In this document: in pieces, positions 38,203 to 47,834 of the stretch
Position numbering within the stretch: the first letter of the stretch is position 1
Layout: every line of letters starts with the position of its first letter
NCBI RefSeq assembly: GCF_000504085.1
Contig: NC_022792.1
Span: 1,144,001-1,208,000 of the forward strand
Direction: 5' to 3'
Length of the DNA stretch: 64,000 bases
Origin: Pseudothermotoga elfii DSM 9442 = NBRC 107921
Lineage (GTDB): Bacteria; Thermotogota; Thermotogae; Thermotogales; DSM-5069
Notes under the pieces: model-generated
Told to the model about the DNA's origin: nothing
Seen by the model: the letters and a program-made list of their open reading frames with translations, nothing else
The model's database searches: none
Position numbers and translations under genes: made by a program

Positions 38203-38429
38203 ACATATCACCTTTATTCAGCTATTTTGTGTACAGGCATCTTAGATTTTACACATTTAATGTATCTTCACAAAATATCTTTTGTTTACATAATGGTAAC
38301 TTAAAAATCTTTGAAGTTATCGTAGATGTAATAGATTGTAATCGCGAGAAATATTTAGAATTAGGTGGATATTTGCTGATTTTGGTTAATAATCCTGTCA
38401 AATGATTATTTATAAGATAGTAATGTTAT

Positions 38430-38485
38430 TTGACAAAAACGCAAAAAATGTGTATTTTACTAATTGTTTCTCGGTAACGTTACCG
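38430..38485 (+). promoter_or_regulatory. promoter and LacI-type operator
   Basis: TTGACA (38430-38435), 17 bp, TATTTT (38453-38458). Just downstream of the expected start of transcription is CGGTAACGTTACCG (38472-38485), a perfect 14-bp palindrome with the central CG typical of LacI-family operators. The LacI gene of this operon (41505-42491) is the likely ligand. Between 38203 and 38430 nothing else is recognised. Confidence 0.8.
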
Positions 38486-38511
38486 TTATAAACCAAGGGG
38501 AGGTGTTTCAG

Positions 38512-39741
38512 GTGAGGAAGACTTTTATTTTCCTACTTCTAACACTGCTTGCGCTTTTTATTTTTGCAAAAGAAAAAATAGTTATCAACAGCTATATGTC
38601 GGACCCAGCTCCAAGAAAAGCATTCGCTGAACTTGTGAAGATTTTTCAGGAGAAGTATCCAGAATACGAGGTTACTGTGAACACTTTCGCCCATGAAGAT
38701 TTCAAAACACTCTTAAGAACATGGCTTGCTGCTCCAAAAGGAACTGCTGATGTAGTAACATGGTTTGCAGGCGAACGCATGAGATATTTTGCCGAAATGA
38801 AGTTGATCACACCTGTAGAAGAAGTATTCAAAGAGTCATCCTGGGAAAATTATTTTCCTGCATCCTTTAAAAGCACCTGCTCCTATAACGACAGAATCTA
38901 TTTCATACCTCAGAGCTGGTATTGGTGGGGAGTCTATTACAGAAAATCGGTCTTTGAGAAATATGGGATAAAAGAGCCAAAAACATGGGATGAATTCCTG
39001 AAAGTTTGCGAAACTCTAAAGGCAAATGGAATATCGCCAATCGCGATTGGTAGCAAATTTCCATGGACTGCAGCTGGCTGGTTTGATATCTTGAATCTCA
39101 GAATTAACGGCCTTGATTATCATATTGATCTTACGGCTGGTAAAATCCCGTACAACGATTCAAAACTTTTAAAGGTATTTGAATACTGGAAACAGCTTGT
39201 GGATAACGGATATTTATTGCCAAATCACACGTCTTATGAATGGCAGGAAGGCGCTACTTTTCTTTTTAGAGGTCAGGCAGGTATGTATTACATGGGGCAG
39301 TTTATCAAAGATGTAGCCCCGGAAGAAGTGAAGAATGATCTGGATTTCTTCAGATTCCCAATCATCGATCCTTCTGTACCGCTTTATGAAGAAACGCCCA
39401 TCGATGGTTTCATGATTCCAGCCAATGCTCCAAACAGGAAGGGAGCAATAGAGTTTTTGAAATTCATTGCTTCCAAAGAAGCACAGGAGAAATTTGCCAG
39501 AGATCTTGGAAGGCTTGCTGCAAATATCGAAGTTGCCCCGCCTGATGAACATGCCAAAAAAGGTCTTGACATGATACTTGCTTCTGCCGGTGTTTCGCAA
39601 TTCTACGATAGAGATACCAATCCAGAGATGGCTGAAATTGGAATGAATGCACTTATAGAATTTCTACAGAATCCTGGAAAAATAAACTCCATACTCGATA
39701 ATCTGGAGATGGAAAGAAAGAGAATTTACGGAATCAAATGA
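38512..39741 (+). CDS. ABC transporter extracellular sugar-binding protein (family 1)
   Basis: 409 residues from a GTG after GGGGAGGTG. Signal peptide about 1-20. Family-1 features: ELVKIFQEKYPEYEVTVNTF near 37-56, WGVYYRKSVFEKYGI near 140, and AIEFLKFIASKEAQEKFARD near 310. First gene of the LacI-controlled transporter operon. The ligand is unknown. Confidence 0.93.
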   Translation: MRKTFIFLLLTLLALFIFAKEKIVINSYMSDPAPRKAFAELVKIFQEKYPEYEVTVNTFAHEDFKTLLRTWLAAPKGTADVVTWFAGERMRYFAEMKLITPVEEVFKESSWENYFPASFKSTCSYNDRIYFIPQSWYWWGVYYRKSVFEKYGIKEPKTWDEFLKVCETLKANGISPIAIGSKFPWTAAGWFDILNLRINGLDYHIDLTAGKIPYNDSKLLKVFEYWKQLVDNGYLLPNHTSYEWQEGATFLFRGQAGMYYMGQFIKDVAPEEVKNDLDFFRFPIIDPSVPLYEETPIDGFMIPANAPNRKGAIEFLKFIASKEAQEKFARDLGRLAANIEVAPPDEHAKKGLDMILASAGVSQFYDRDTNPEMAEIGMNALIEFLQNPGKINSILDNLEMERKRIYGIK

Positions 39742-39746
39742 CTTTG

Positions 39747-39770
39747 CCCGTGGGAATCCCCCACGGGTTC
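39747..39770 (+). terminator. hairpin between binding-protein and permease genes
   Basis: CCCGTGGG (39747-39754) pairs with CCCACGGG (39760-39767), followed by a short TTCTT. With so few T it is more likely an mRNA-stabilising or weak attenuator hairpin than a full terminator. Confidence 0.65.
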
Positions 39771-39780
39771 TTGGAGGTAT

Positions 39781-40650
39781 ATGATGCGAAAAAATATCAC
39801 ACCATACCTATTTCTCGCAATTCCTTTTTTAATGTACTGTATATGGGTTATTTTTCCTATTTTACAAACCTTCATAGTTTCTTTCACAAAATGGGATGGT
39901 ATGACACAAATGAAATTCATAGGTATAGAAAATTTCAAAAGATTGATCAATGACAAATATTTTGGTTTATCACTTGTGAACAATATAAAATGGATGATAG
40001 GTTTTGTTATCCTTTCTATACCCCTGGGATTATTCTTTGCTATTTTGATGGATCAGAAATTTGCTGGTCATAAAATATATAAATCTCTTGTTTACTTACC
40101 AATGGCTCTATCTTTTGTTGTTATAGGTCAAATATGGTCATGGATATTAGAGCCAACTGGTGGTATTGTCAACGCATTCTTGAATTTCATTGGTTTGGGT
40201 AATCTGGCAAAACCATGGCTAAGTGATCCAAAAATTGTGACTTATTCACTCATAGCTGCTGCCTTGTGGAGGCAGATACCTTACGCGATGGTCCTGTTTT
40301 TAGCAGGATTAAAAAATGTCTCGAGCGAGTTAGTTGAAGCAGCAGTTGTTGATGGCGCAAATGCTTTTCAAAGATTCTTTTATGTTATATTACCAGCGTT
40401 GAAACCCGCGATGGTTATTGCCATAACTGTCAATATAATAGATTCTTTGAGGGCATTCGATATAGTTTTTGTCATGACTCGTGGTGGTCCTTACTATTCC
40501 TCAAGTGTGATGGCTAACTACATGTATGTCCAGGCCTTTCACAATTACAGGATGGGCTATGGAGCATCTGTAGCAGTAGTCCAATTTCTCATAACATTTA
40601 GTTTTATCCTCTTATATTTGATAAATGTTCTTAAAAAGGAGGAACGTTAG
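39781..40650 (+). CDS. sugar ABC transporter permease, MalF type
   Basis: 289 residues, six membrane segments, EAA loop LVEAAVVDGANAFQRFFYVILP near 180. GGAGG lies 3 nt before the first ATG and 6 nt before the second (39784), so the second may be the real start. Overlaps the next gene by one base. Confidence 0.93.
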   Translation: MMRKNITPYLFLAIPFLMYCIWVIFPILQTFIVSFTKWDGMTQMKFIGIENFKRLINDKYFGLSLVNNIKWMIGFVILSIPLGLFFAILMDQKFAGHKIYKSLVYLPMALSFVVIGQIWSWILEPTGGIVNAFLNFIGLGNLAKPWLSDPKIVTYSLIAAALWRQIPYAMVLFLAGLKNVSSELVEAAVVDGANAFQRFFYVILPALKPAMVIAITVNIIDSLRAFDIVFVMTRGGPYYSSSVMANYMYVQAFHNYRMGYGASVAVVQFLITFSFILLYLINVLKKEER

Positions 40651-41480
40651 TGAAGAAATCCATCAGAGCTATGACTTTTTATATTCTCTCAACAAGCATT
40701 GTTGTTTTATGGATGATTCCTTTTCTCATAGCCATTTTTACTGCATTTAAGACAATGGATGAGATATTCATGCTCAGAAATTTCTGGTCTGTTCCGAAAT
40801 CGTGGACTTTTGATAATTTCAAAACAGCCTGGGTTGAAGGAAATATGGGGAGATATTTCATAAATACTTTTTTTGTAACCGCAGTATCAGTGGTTTTGAC
40901 TTTGTTTTTATCAAGTTTGAGTGCATTTGCCTTATCATGGTATAGGTTCAAATTGAGAACTGCTATTCTTGTGATTTTTGTTGCTGGAATGCTTATACCT
41001 TTTCAAATGCTTTTGATACCTGTATACAAATTTTCTCTGTCTACTGGGCTTTACGATTCCCTCTGGGGATTGATACTATTCCACGCGGCTTTTCAAATAG
41101 GATTTTGCACATTTTTTCTCAGAAATTTTATGGTAACTATTCCGACGAGTATATTCGAAGCCGCCAGAATAGACGGTGCAAATGCTTTCAGGATATATTC
41201 GAAGATAATTATGCCACTCGTTAAACCTGCAATAGCTGCTCTATCAATACTGGAATTTACCTGGATATGGAACGATTACCTCTGGTCTCTCATACTTATT
41301 CAGAGCGATAGTAAAAAGACTGTTACTCTTGGATTAACGTCACTTCAAGGTCAATGGATCTCAAGCTGGAATGTTATTGCTGCCGGTGCTCTTCTGGCAG
41401 CTGTTGTCCCGATTATCGTATTTCTTTTGTTTCAAAGGTATTTCATAGAAGGTCTAACCATGGGAAGTGTAAAAGAGTAG
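40650..41480 (+). CDS. sugar ABC transporter permease, MalG type
   Basis: 276 residues, six membrane segments, EAA loop IFEAARIDGANAFRIYSKIIMP near 170. GTG start 7 nt after AAGGAGG, sharing its G with the stop of the previous gene. Confidence 0.93.
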   Translation: MKKSIRAMTFYILSTSIVVLWMIPFLIAIFTAFKTMDEIFMLRNFWSVPKSWTFDNFKTAWVEGNMGRYFINTFFVTAVSVVLTLFLSSLSAFALSWYRFKLRTAILVIFVAGMLIPFQMLLIPVYKFSLSTGLYDSLWGLILFHAAFQIGFCTFFLRNFMVTIPTSIFEAARIDGANAFRIYSKIIMPLVKPAIAALSILEFTWIWNDYLWSLILIQSDSKKTVTLGLTSLQGQWISSWNVIAAGALLAAVVPIIVFLLFQRYFIEGLTMGSVKE

Positions 41481-41504
41481 AATAACTTTCAAGGGGGTTT
41501 TTAG

Positions 41505-42491
41505 ATGAAAAAATTTGTCACAATAAAAGATATTGCCAAGAAAGCTGGCGTATCAATTAACACGGTTTCTCGAGCCCTTAACAACAAACCCGATATAAAT
41601 CCAGAAACAAAGAAAAAAGTCCTCGAAATTGCTAAGGAACTTGGTTATATAAGAGATTTAAGCGCTCTGTCTTTAAAAAATGGTGTGACAAGAACCATCG
41701 GAGTTGTTTTTGAAGATAGTTCGAACCCATTTTATGCGGAAGTTTTTAAAGGTGTGGAGCACCAGGCAAGAAAATACGGTTACCAGGTTATATTGATGAA
41801 CACCGAAAGAGATTACATAAGAGAAATCCAGGCTGTTGAAACCCTTATAGAAAAGCGGGTGGATGGAATAATAATTTCCCCAACCCAATTCGATAAAAAA
41901 GATATCGAGCATCTAATCAATTTGAATTATCCGTTTGTAGTTCTGGGAGTTCATTTCGAAAACTCACAATTTGATGAGATCTATTCAGATGATTTAAAGG
42001 GAGGTTATTTAGCCACCAGACATCTGCTTGAAAGAGGAAAGCAAAAAATTTTGATGATAAACGCCTATATGTATAAATCTGTAGCAAAAATGAGATACCT
42101 CGGTTATAAAAGAGCACTTGAAGAATCTGGATTGCAACCTTATTTTATGGTGGAAATAGAAGAAGGGTATGAGTCGTGTTTCAATAAAATACTGGAACTT
42201 AAAAACATGAGCTACGATGCTGTGTTTTGTTTCAATGACGTCTTTGCCATAGCGGCTCTCAAAGCGCTTAAAGCCCTCAACAAAAGAGTTCCTCAAGACG
42301 TTGCTGTTGTAGGTTATGATGATATATCATATGCATCGTTTGTTAATCCGTCGCTTACAACTGTGAGAATCGACAAGTACAAAGAGGGCATGATCGCTTT
42401 CGATCTTTTACATGAGAGATTAACCGAAAAACGAACTGAGCCTGCCCAGATAGTTCTTGATGTCGAGCTCATCGAAAGAGAAAGCAGCTAA
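41505..42491 (+). CDS. LacI-family transcriptional regulator
   Basis: 328 residues. LacI helix-turn-helix and hinge at 1-60 (TIKDIAKKAGVSINTVSRALNNKPDINPETKKKV), then a periplasmic-binding-like sugar domain (TIGVVFEDSSNPFYAEVFKGVE near 65-86; AVVGYDDISYASFVNPSLTTV near 265). Last gene of the transporter operon, 24 bp after the permease with AAGGGGG. It likely represses at the palindrome 38472-38485. Its end overlaps the convergent GH4 gene by 4 bp. Confidence 0.95.
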   Translation: MKKFVTIKDIAKKAGVSINTVSRALNNKPDINPETKKKVLEIAKELGYIRDLSALSLKNGVTRTIGVVFEDSSNPFYAEVFKGVEHQARKYGYQVILMNTERDYIREIQAVETLIEKRVDGIIISPTQFDKKDIEHLINLNYPFVVLGVHFENSQFDEIYSDDLKGGYLATRHLLERGKQKILMINAYMYKSVAKMRYLGYKRALEESGLQPYFMVEIEEGYESCFNKILELKNMSYDAVFCFNDVFAIAALKALKALNKRVPQDVAVVGYDDISYASFVNPSLTTVRIDKYKEGMIAFDLLHERLTEKRTEPAQIVLDVELIERESS

Positions 42492-43888
42492 CTGTAGTAA
42501 TTTTTCATCTCTTTGTTGAAGGGCAGATCTAAGATATCTTTGATAACCCCTTTGACCTGTTTATATGATCTGGTTCGCGGATCTCTCAGGAGAATCTCCT
42601 CTATGGCTCGCAAATCTGCTGTTTTAAAAGCTTCAAGTGCCCATTTCATTTTCAAAATTCTTGGCATTAAATACCACTCTTTTATTCTATCTGTTAGATC
42701 CGGTTCTATTTTTTCAGGGTGTATGCCGCTTTCATCAACAGTAACAGGAATTTCAACAACAATATCGTCGGGAAGGTTTTTCAGCGTACCGTTATTTTCA
42801 ACATTCAGCACCAGTCGTGCCTTTTTGTTGTTAATAAGCGCATTTATGAATGGAATATGCTGTTCCTGACTGTCAATTGATTCTGGAAAAATTTCAGGGG
42901 CAACATCAGTCAATTTCAAGTTACGATTCTCGCGCAATTCCTCAGCAAGTTTTATGAGTTTTGATCGTGTTTTTCTCAATTGATCATAAAATTTTGGTCT
43001 TTCTATCTCATTGTCTATACCACCAAATTTTCCATACCATCTCTTTTTTGTCTCAAGATCATAATGGTATTTCCACGTTCCGCTTCTGACAGTATCTCCT
43101 ATGGGAAGCATTCCGTAGAATTCGTACATGTCTATTGCAGCAAAAGATAAATCTACATCCCAGGGATCTTTTGGTTGCCATTTTTCGGATTTATCTTTGA
43201 TCCATTTTTTGAGTATCTCATAGCCGTTCAAGTTTTCAAAATAGAATCTGTTTAACCATATGGCGTGGTTAACTCCGGCAACCTGCCAATCAACTTTTTC
43301 GGGATCTATGTTGAGTGCCTCGGTTACCTTGAAAATGTGCGCATATCCATGACAGAAGCCGACTACTTTCACTTTTGTAAGGTCTTTGATCAGCTGTGTT
43401 ATTTCAAAAACAGGGTTTGAAGTTTGCAGAAGCCAGGCATCTGGACATACTTTTTCAATTGTTCTCGCTATATCCAGACTCATTTTCAGGTGGTTGTAAT
43501 TGCTAAGAGTATAATAATCTGAAACCATATTGAATTCCTGGCTATCTATACCCCTGTAATAACCGTGCTCCTCGCCTATTTTTCTCACGATTTCGTATTG
43601 TACATATCCATCTTCATGACCTTCCGCCCTGGCAAGCGCAGTATTGATAATGAAATCAGCATTTTTTAATGCTTCCTCTAAATCAGTTGTGCTCTGTATA
43701 TTCAAATTTGCCCCAAGTTCCTCAGAATATTTTTCTGCCAGAATATGAGTGGCTCTCAGACGTTCTTCATCTATATCCATTAATCCAATATCTACGTTAT
43801 TCAGCTCACAAGTTTTTGCCAGATCACCGATTAACTTTATTGTATATCTAACACTACCTGCTCCTATGAAAACTATTTTTTTACTCAT
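42488..43888 (-). CDS. GH4 family NAD-dependent glycosidase, probably an alpha-glucuronidase or alpha-galacturonidase
   Basis: About 466 residues. GH4 enzymes use NAD and a divalent metal to cleave glycosides through transient oxidation at C3. NAD motif FIGAGSVRYT near 8-17, TSNPV near 157, and the metal/subclass motif CHGY near 179. In this family CHxx variants track substrate; as I recall CHG goes with uronosidases. Its neighbours (two Gfo/Idh/MocA proteins, ABC transporter, pectate lyase) support a role on oligogalacturonides. A plain alpha-glucosidase or galactosidase is less likely. The second ATG of ATGATG is better spaced from GGAGG. Confidence 0.88.
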   Translation of the reverse strand: MSKKIVFIGAGSVRYTIKLIGDLAKTCELNNVDIGLMDIDEERLRATHILAEKYSEELGANLNIQSTTDLEEALKNADFIINTALARAEGHEDGYVQYEIVRKIGEEHGYYRGIDSQEFNMVSDYYTLSNYNHLKMSLDIARTIEKVCPDAWLLQTSNPVFEITQLIKDLTKVKVVGFCHGYAHIFKVTEALNIDPEKVDWQVAGVNHAIWLNRFYFENLNGYEILKKWIKDKSEKWQPKDPWDVDLSFAAIDMYEFYGMLPIGDTVRSGTWKYHYDLETKKRWYGKFGGIDNEIERPKFYDQLRKTRSKLIKLAEELRENRNLKLTDVAPEIFPESIDSQEQHIPFINALINNKKARLVLNVENNGTLKNLPDDIVVEIPVTVDESGIHPEKIEPDLTDRIKEWYLMPRILKMKWALEAFKTADLRAIEEILLRDPRTRSYKQVKGVIKDILDLPFNKEMKNYYS

Positions 43889-44882
43889 CATCTCCCTCCT
43901 TCAATTCTATTATCTTTTCTGTATCGGCAGATTCTCTTGCCAGAAGCGCAATCTCTGTTGCTAATATAGAATCCTGTGGTGTAACCATACAAGGACCTTT
44001 TCCAGTTATCTGCGCAATGAAATCAGTGAATATCTGTTTTTCTTCAACCAGATCTGGCTCTACAGGCCCTTCATCGCTGATCAAATAAACTCGCCCGTTG
44101 ATCACTTCCATTACCCCTTTTGTCCCCGCAATTCTTATTCTATCGTCATCATGAGTAGGAGCACTGGATGGCCTTAGATAATCAATACTCAATGAGGCAA
44201 AGACCTCGTCTTCGAGCGTGAAATGGCAGAGCGCCGTGCTTTCAAGTTCCCCATGGTTCTTATTTGCTATTCTTGAATGAGTTGCATAGATTTTTAAGAA
44301 TTTCTTTTTTGAAAACCAGTTAATCCAATCAATTGCATGTATGCCAACCCATAAAATAGTTCCTGTGTAAGTGTCTCGTCTTTTGTAAAAATCCGGCCTT
44401 GTACCAAGTTTGTATGATTTCTGAGTATTTATAAGTCTTATTTCACCAATTTTACCGGAGTCTATTAAAAGTTTTGCTGTCAAAAAATGTGCTTTATAAC
44501 GTAAACCAAACATTGCAGTGAAAAACATTTCTTCTTTCACTTTCTCATACAGATTTTTAATCTCGTTCAATTCCTCAAGAGAAGCCGCAATGGGTTTTTC
44601 CACAAAAGCATTTATCTTTCTTTCAAGCAAATATTTAAGGATTTTTCCATTATTGGAAAAAAACGTGTTTACAACAACTATATCAGGCTTTTCTATATCA
44701 AGCATTTTTCTGTAATCACTGTACTCTTTTGCCAAAAGTCCCATTTTTTTCATATCGTTTCTCAATACACCGATATTTTCCCCGGCTGAACCAGGTGCAA
44801 TACCAGATATTTTCATACCTTTGCTTAAAGATTTAAGCACATACCCATAATGACCACTTGCACCTATTATGCAAATTTTCAT
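43881..44882 (-). CDS. Gfo/Idh/MocA-family NAD(P)-dependent oxidoreductase
   Basis: 333 residues. N-terminal Rossmann fold (ICIIGASGHYGYVLK at 3-17), the family motif EKP in FVEKPIAAS near 94, and a C-terminal alpha/beta domain. It overlaps the GH4 gene by 8 bp and its own ATG overlaps the next gene's stop (ATGA). It presumably oxidises or reduces a sugar or uronate released by the cluster. Confidence 0.9.
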   Translation of the reverse strand: MKICIIGASGHYGYVLKSLSKGMKISGIAPGSAGENIGVLRNDMKKMGLLAKEYSDYRKMLDIEKPDIVVVNTFFSNNGKILKYLLERKINAFVEKPIAASLEELNEIKNLYEKVKEEMFFTAMFGLRYKAHFLTAKLLIDSGKIGEIRLINTQKSYKLGTRPDFYKRRDTYTGTILWVGIHAIDWINWFSKKKFLKIYATHSRIANKNHGELESTALCHFTLEDEVFASLSIDYLRPSSAPTHDDDRIRIAGTKGVMEVINGRVYLISDEGPVEPDLVEEKQIFTDFIAQITGKGPCMVTPQDSILATEIALLARESADTEKIIELKEGDDE

Positions 44883-46087
44883 TTCGTACCACCTTTGAAA
44901 AATTCGTAATTGTCAAGCTCTATTTTTCTGCCATGCTTTGCCCACGATATGCCCATTTCTGAGAAAAGCTTATTTTTTTCAAAACAACTTTTCATAAATT
45001 CAGAAAGTCCTTTAACCCAGAAAAGCGATTTATCTTTATCGAATTTCACTACGGCTTCTGGAAAATCGATTATTTCAGAAGACTCATGAGCACCGTTTAT
45101 AACGAGAGTTTGAGAAAGAGCTGATTCAAGAGTACATACAGGTTCATTTCTGCCTTTTCCCAAGTTTTCCATAACCACCCATAATTTTCTCATGCTGCCA
45201 TGTTCTACCGGACCATAAATCTCTTTTCTGTTTTTATAAATTGCAATTATTTTTCCCTGGCTTTCCGGTATTTCTGGATCATTGTAGACAATTTTTGCAC
45301 CTTCAAAATCAAAAGCAAATTGGGGCCCCCAGAGTTCATTAACTGCATGTGATGCATAAAACATAATTTCTGCAGAAAGGGTTTTAATTTTCATGCAGCA
45401 GGTGTCAAAGCTTTCTATTTTATTTACTCTGTAAAGTTCTGCTTCGACAGCTTTGGGGGTAATTGAATTTTGTAAATCATTGCCTATTAAAAAAAGCATG
45501 GCATGCAAGAAATGGGATGTTGCGTTGTTTGCAACACTATCCAGTACAAATTTTCCGTTCATTATCAATCTCCCAGCCCAGGACGTTCTTTTGTAATAGA
45601 AAATATCCCTTGGCCAGAGAACCAGCGCTTTAAGTCTCAAAGGAGCACCGAATTTTCCTGCAATCACGTCCTGTTTCAATTTTAAAAAAACAGGGTCATA
45701 AGCCCACTGAAATCCTACTGCAACAAGTTTTCTGTGACGTTCTCTCTGGTATATCATTTCTTTGATCTCTTGAACAGTTGCAGCTGCTGGTTTTTCACAC
45801 AGAACATTACTGCCATTTTCAAGTGCTTCGCAAGTTTGCTCACAGTGATAATGTATAGGAGAAGATATAATGGCAAGATCTGCTTTTTTATGCCGATAAA
45901 ATTCTTTGAGGGTTTTGAATATCGGTATATCCATATCTTCCAATCTGCTGTACATAGTGCTTTTCTCTGGGTAAGGATCCACTACTCCAGCTATTCTGAA
46001 CCAGCTGTCAGTTTTCTTCAGAATGTTTTCCACATATTTAGCGCTATAACCACCAATGCCTGCTAAAACAACCGATATTTGTTTCAT
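44879..46087 (-). CDS. Gfo/Idh/MocA-family oxidoreductase (second copy, divergent)
   Basis: 402 residues from the ATG at 46087. Rossmann motif VVLAGIGGYSAKYVENIL near 5-22 and CEKPAAATVQEIKEM near 97. It is longer than and only distantly related to its neighbour. Two such enzymes beside a GH4 enzyme, which also works by NAD redox chemistry, suggest a C3-oxidation route. Confidence 0.9.
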   Translation of the reverse strand: MKQISVVLAGIGGYSAKYVENILKKTDSWFRIAGVVDPYPEKSTMYSRLEDMDIPIFKTLKEFYRHKKADLAIISSPIHYHCEQTCEALENGSNVLCEKPAAATVQEIKEMIYQRERHRKLVAVGFQWAYDPVFLKLKQDVIAGKFGAPLRLKALVLWPRDIFYYKRTSWAGRLIMNGKFVLDSVANNATSHFLHAMLFLIGNDLQNSITPKAVEAELYRVNKIESFDTCCMKIKTLSAEIMFYASHAVNELWGPQFAFDFEGAKIVYNDPEIPESQGKIIAIYKNRKEIYGPVEHGSMRKLWVVMENLGKGRNEPVCTLESALSQTLVINGAHESSEIIDFPEAVVKFDKDKSLFWVKGLSEFMKSCFEKNKLFSEMGISWAKHGRKIELDNYEFFKGGTK

Positions 46088-46100
46088 CAATAACACCACC

Positions 46101-46913
46101 CTAATATTTCAAGCCACCTGCCATAATACCTTTCATAAAGAATTTCTGGAAGACAAGAAAAATGACCAGTGTTGGTATTATAGTCAGAGTTGAAAATGCG
46201 AGAATCGTATTCCAGGGTACACCCCCATATTCGCCCTGAATAACAGCAAGTGCCAGTTGAAGTGTATAAAGACTCCTTCTATTTACAACAAGCAATGGCA
46301 GGACAAAATCATTCCACCTCCATGTGAAAGAAAATATACAAAGTGCGGCTATTAAAGGCTTGGAAAGGGGCATAACAATACGCCAGAAGATCTGCCATTC
46401 GTTAGCGCCATCTATTTTTGCACTTTCGAGCAATTCATCTGGCATATCCTTCATATACTGTATAGCTGTGAACATACCTGTTGGTGTATAAATCGCAGGT
46501 AGAATCAAACCCCAGAGGCTGTTGATCAGCTCCAGGCGTCTTATCACCACGAAAAGAGGCACCATTATGACCTGAGCAGTCACAAAAAGTGTCATTACTA
46601 TCAATCTATTCAGAGCAATTCTACTCACGAATGTACCTTTTGCCAAACCATAACCTCCCATCACGCAAACAAGTACAGTTATAACTGTTGCGGTAGTTGC
46701 AACAAAAATAGTATTTTTTAAATATGTCAAAAGCTCCTGATTTTTTATGGCCTCACGGTATCCATCAAGAGTCAGGGATTTTGGGAATATAGAAGGAGGG
46801 TATGAATAAACCTCTTTCAAGCTTTTGAAAGACGAAGCAATTGAATAATAAACAGGTAGCATATAAAAAATCAAAGCAACTATTAAGAAAAACCATTTTA
46901 TGAACTTTGCCAT
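46101..46913 (-). CDS. sugar ABC transporter permease, MalG type
   Basis: 270 residues, six membrane segments, EAA loop LLESAKIDGANEWQIFWRIVMP near 177. ATG after GGGGGAATT. Uronate-cluster transporter. Confidence 0.93.
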   Translation of the reverse strand: MAKFIKWFFLIVALIFYMLPVYYSIASSFKSLKEVYSYPPSIFPKSLTLDGYREAIKNQELLTYLKNTIFVATTATVITVLVCVMGGYGLAKGTFVSRIALNRLIVMTLFVTAQVIMVPLFVVIRRLELINSLWGLILPAIYTPTGMFTAIQYMKDMPDELLESAKIDGANEWQIFWRIVMPLSKPLIAALCIFSFTWRWNDFVLPLLVVNRRSLYTLQLALAVIQGEYGGVPWNTILAFSTLTIIPTLVIFLVFQKFFMKGIMAGGLKY

Positions 46914-46932
46914 TTAATTCCCCCCAGAAGAC

Positions 46933-47787
46933 TCACTTAGATTCGCGTACTCTCAAAGTAACCATTGCTATTGCAAACGATATCAGCAAAAATACAACTG
47001 ACATTGCATAGGCATATCCTATTCTAAATTGTGTAAAAGCAGTGTTGTAAATATACAGAGGCGTTACCATTGTGGAATAACCGGGGCCACCGCCTGTCAA
47101 AACGTAAACACCCGCAAAATCTCTGAACACATGAGCTATAGATGTTGTTAAGACAAGTAAATTGGTATTTTTAAGCAAAGGGAAGGTGACATACCAGAAT
47201 ATCTGCCATCTGTTTGCCCCATCTATTTTTGCTGCTTCATGATATTCTTGGGAAATATTTTGAAGCCCTGTTATAAACATCATCATTAACAAACCTGTCA
47301 TGCCCCATGTTCTGAGAAATGCTATGGAAAAAAGGGCAGGTGTAGGTTTCAATAACCATGCAACAGGTTTCATGCCCAAAGATTTCAAGATGTGATTCAA
47401 TAATCCAAGGTCATAAGATAGAAGCCATTTCCACATTGTTGTTCCTGCAACGGCAGGCATCATATAAGGCCAATAAAACAATGCCCTGAGTATTTTCGAA
47501 GAGGTATTTTCCCTGTGTAAAGCAAGCGCAAGAGCAAGTGGAACAAAGAAGGTAAGAGGGACTGTTAAGAGTAGAAGTTTTATGGAAACCCAGATAGAAT
47601 TCCAGAACCATTTATCCTCAAGCATCCTTTTGAAATTGCTCAGTCCGGTGAATCTGGCCGGACTGAGAAGATCCCAGCTATAAAAACTTGTGAAAAAAAC
47701 ACTCACGATAGGAGCCAGAACAAAAATTCCAAGGAAGATCAAAGCAGGTAAAACAAAAATGAATCTGCTTTTCACCAGGGCACTCAA
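46933..47787 (-). CDS. sugar ABC transporter permease, MalF type
   Basis: 284 residues, six membrane segments, EAA loop YHEAAKIDGANRWQIFWYVTFP near 182. TTG start 6 nt after GAGAGG. Confidence 0.93.
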   Translation of the reverse strand: MSALVKSRFIFVLPALIFLGIFVLAPIVSVFFTSFYSWDLLSPARFTGLSNFKRMLEDKWFWNSIWVSIKLLLLTVPLTFFVPLALALALHRENTSSKILRALFYWPYMMPAVAGTTMWKWLLSYDLGLLNHILKSLGMKPVAWLLKPTPALFSIAFLRTWGMTGLLMMMFITGLQNISQEYHEAAKIDGANRWQIFWYVTFPLLKNTNLLVLTTSIAHVFRDFAGVYVLTGGGPGYSTMVTPLYIYNTAFTQFRIGYAYAMSVVFLLISFAIAMVTLRVRESK

Positions 47788-47807
47788 GATAATCCTCTCC
47801 CAGATAA

Positions 47808-47831
47808 GAAAGGGTGCTCAGGCACCCTTTC
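47808..47831 (-). terminator. hairpin between binding-protein and permease genes
   Basis: GAAAGGGTGC (47808-47817) pairs perfectly with GCACCCTTTC (47822-47831), loop of four. On the minus strand it is followed by TTATC, a weak T-run. Probably a partial terminator. Confidence 0.7.
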
Positions 47832-47834
47832 TCA

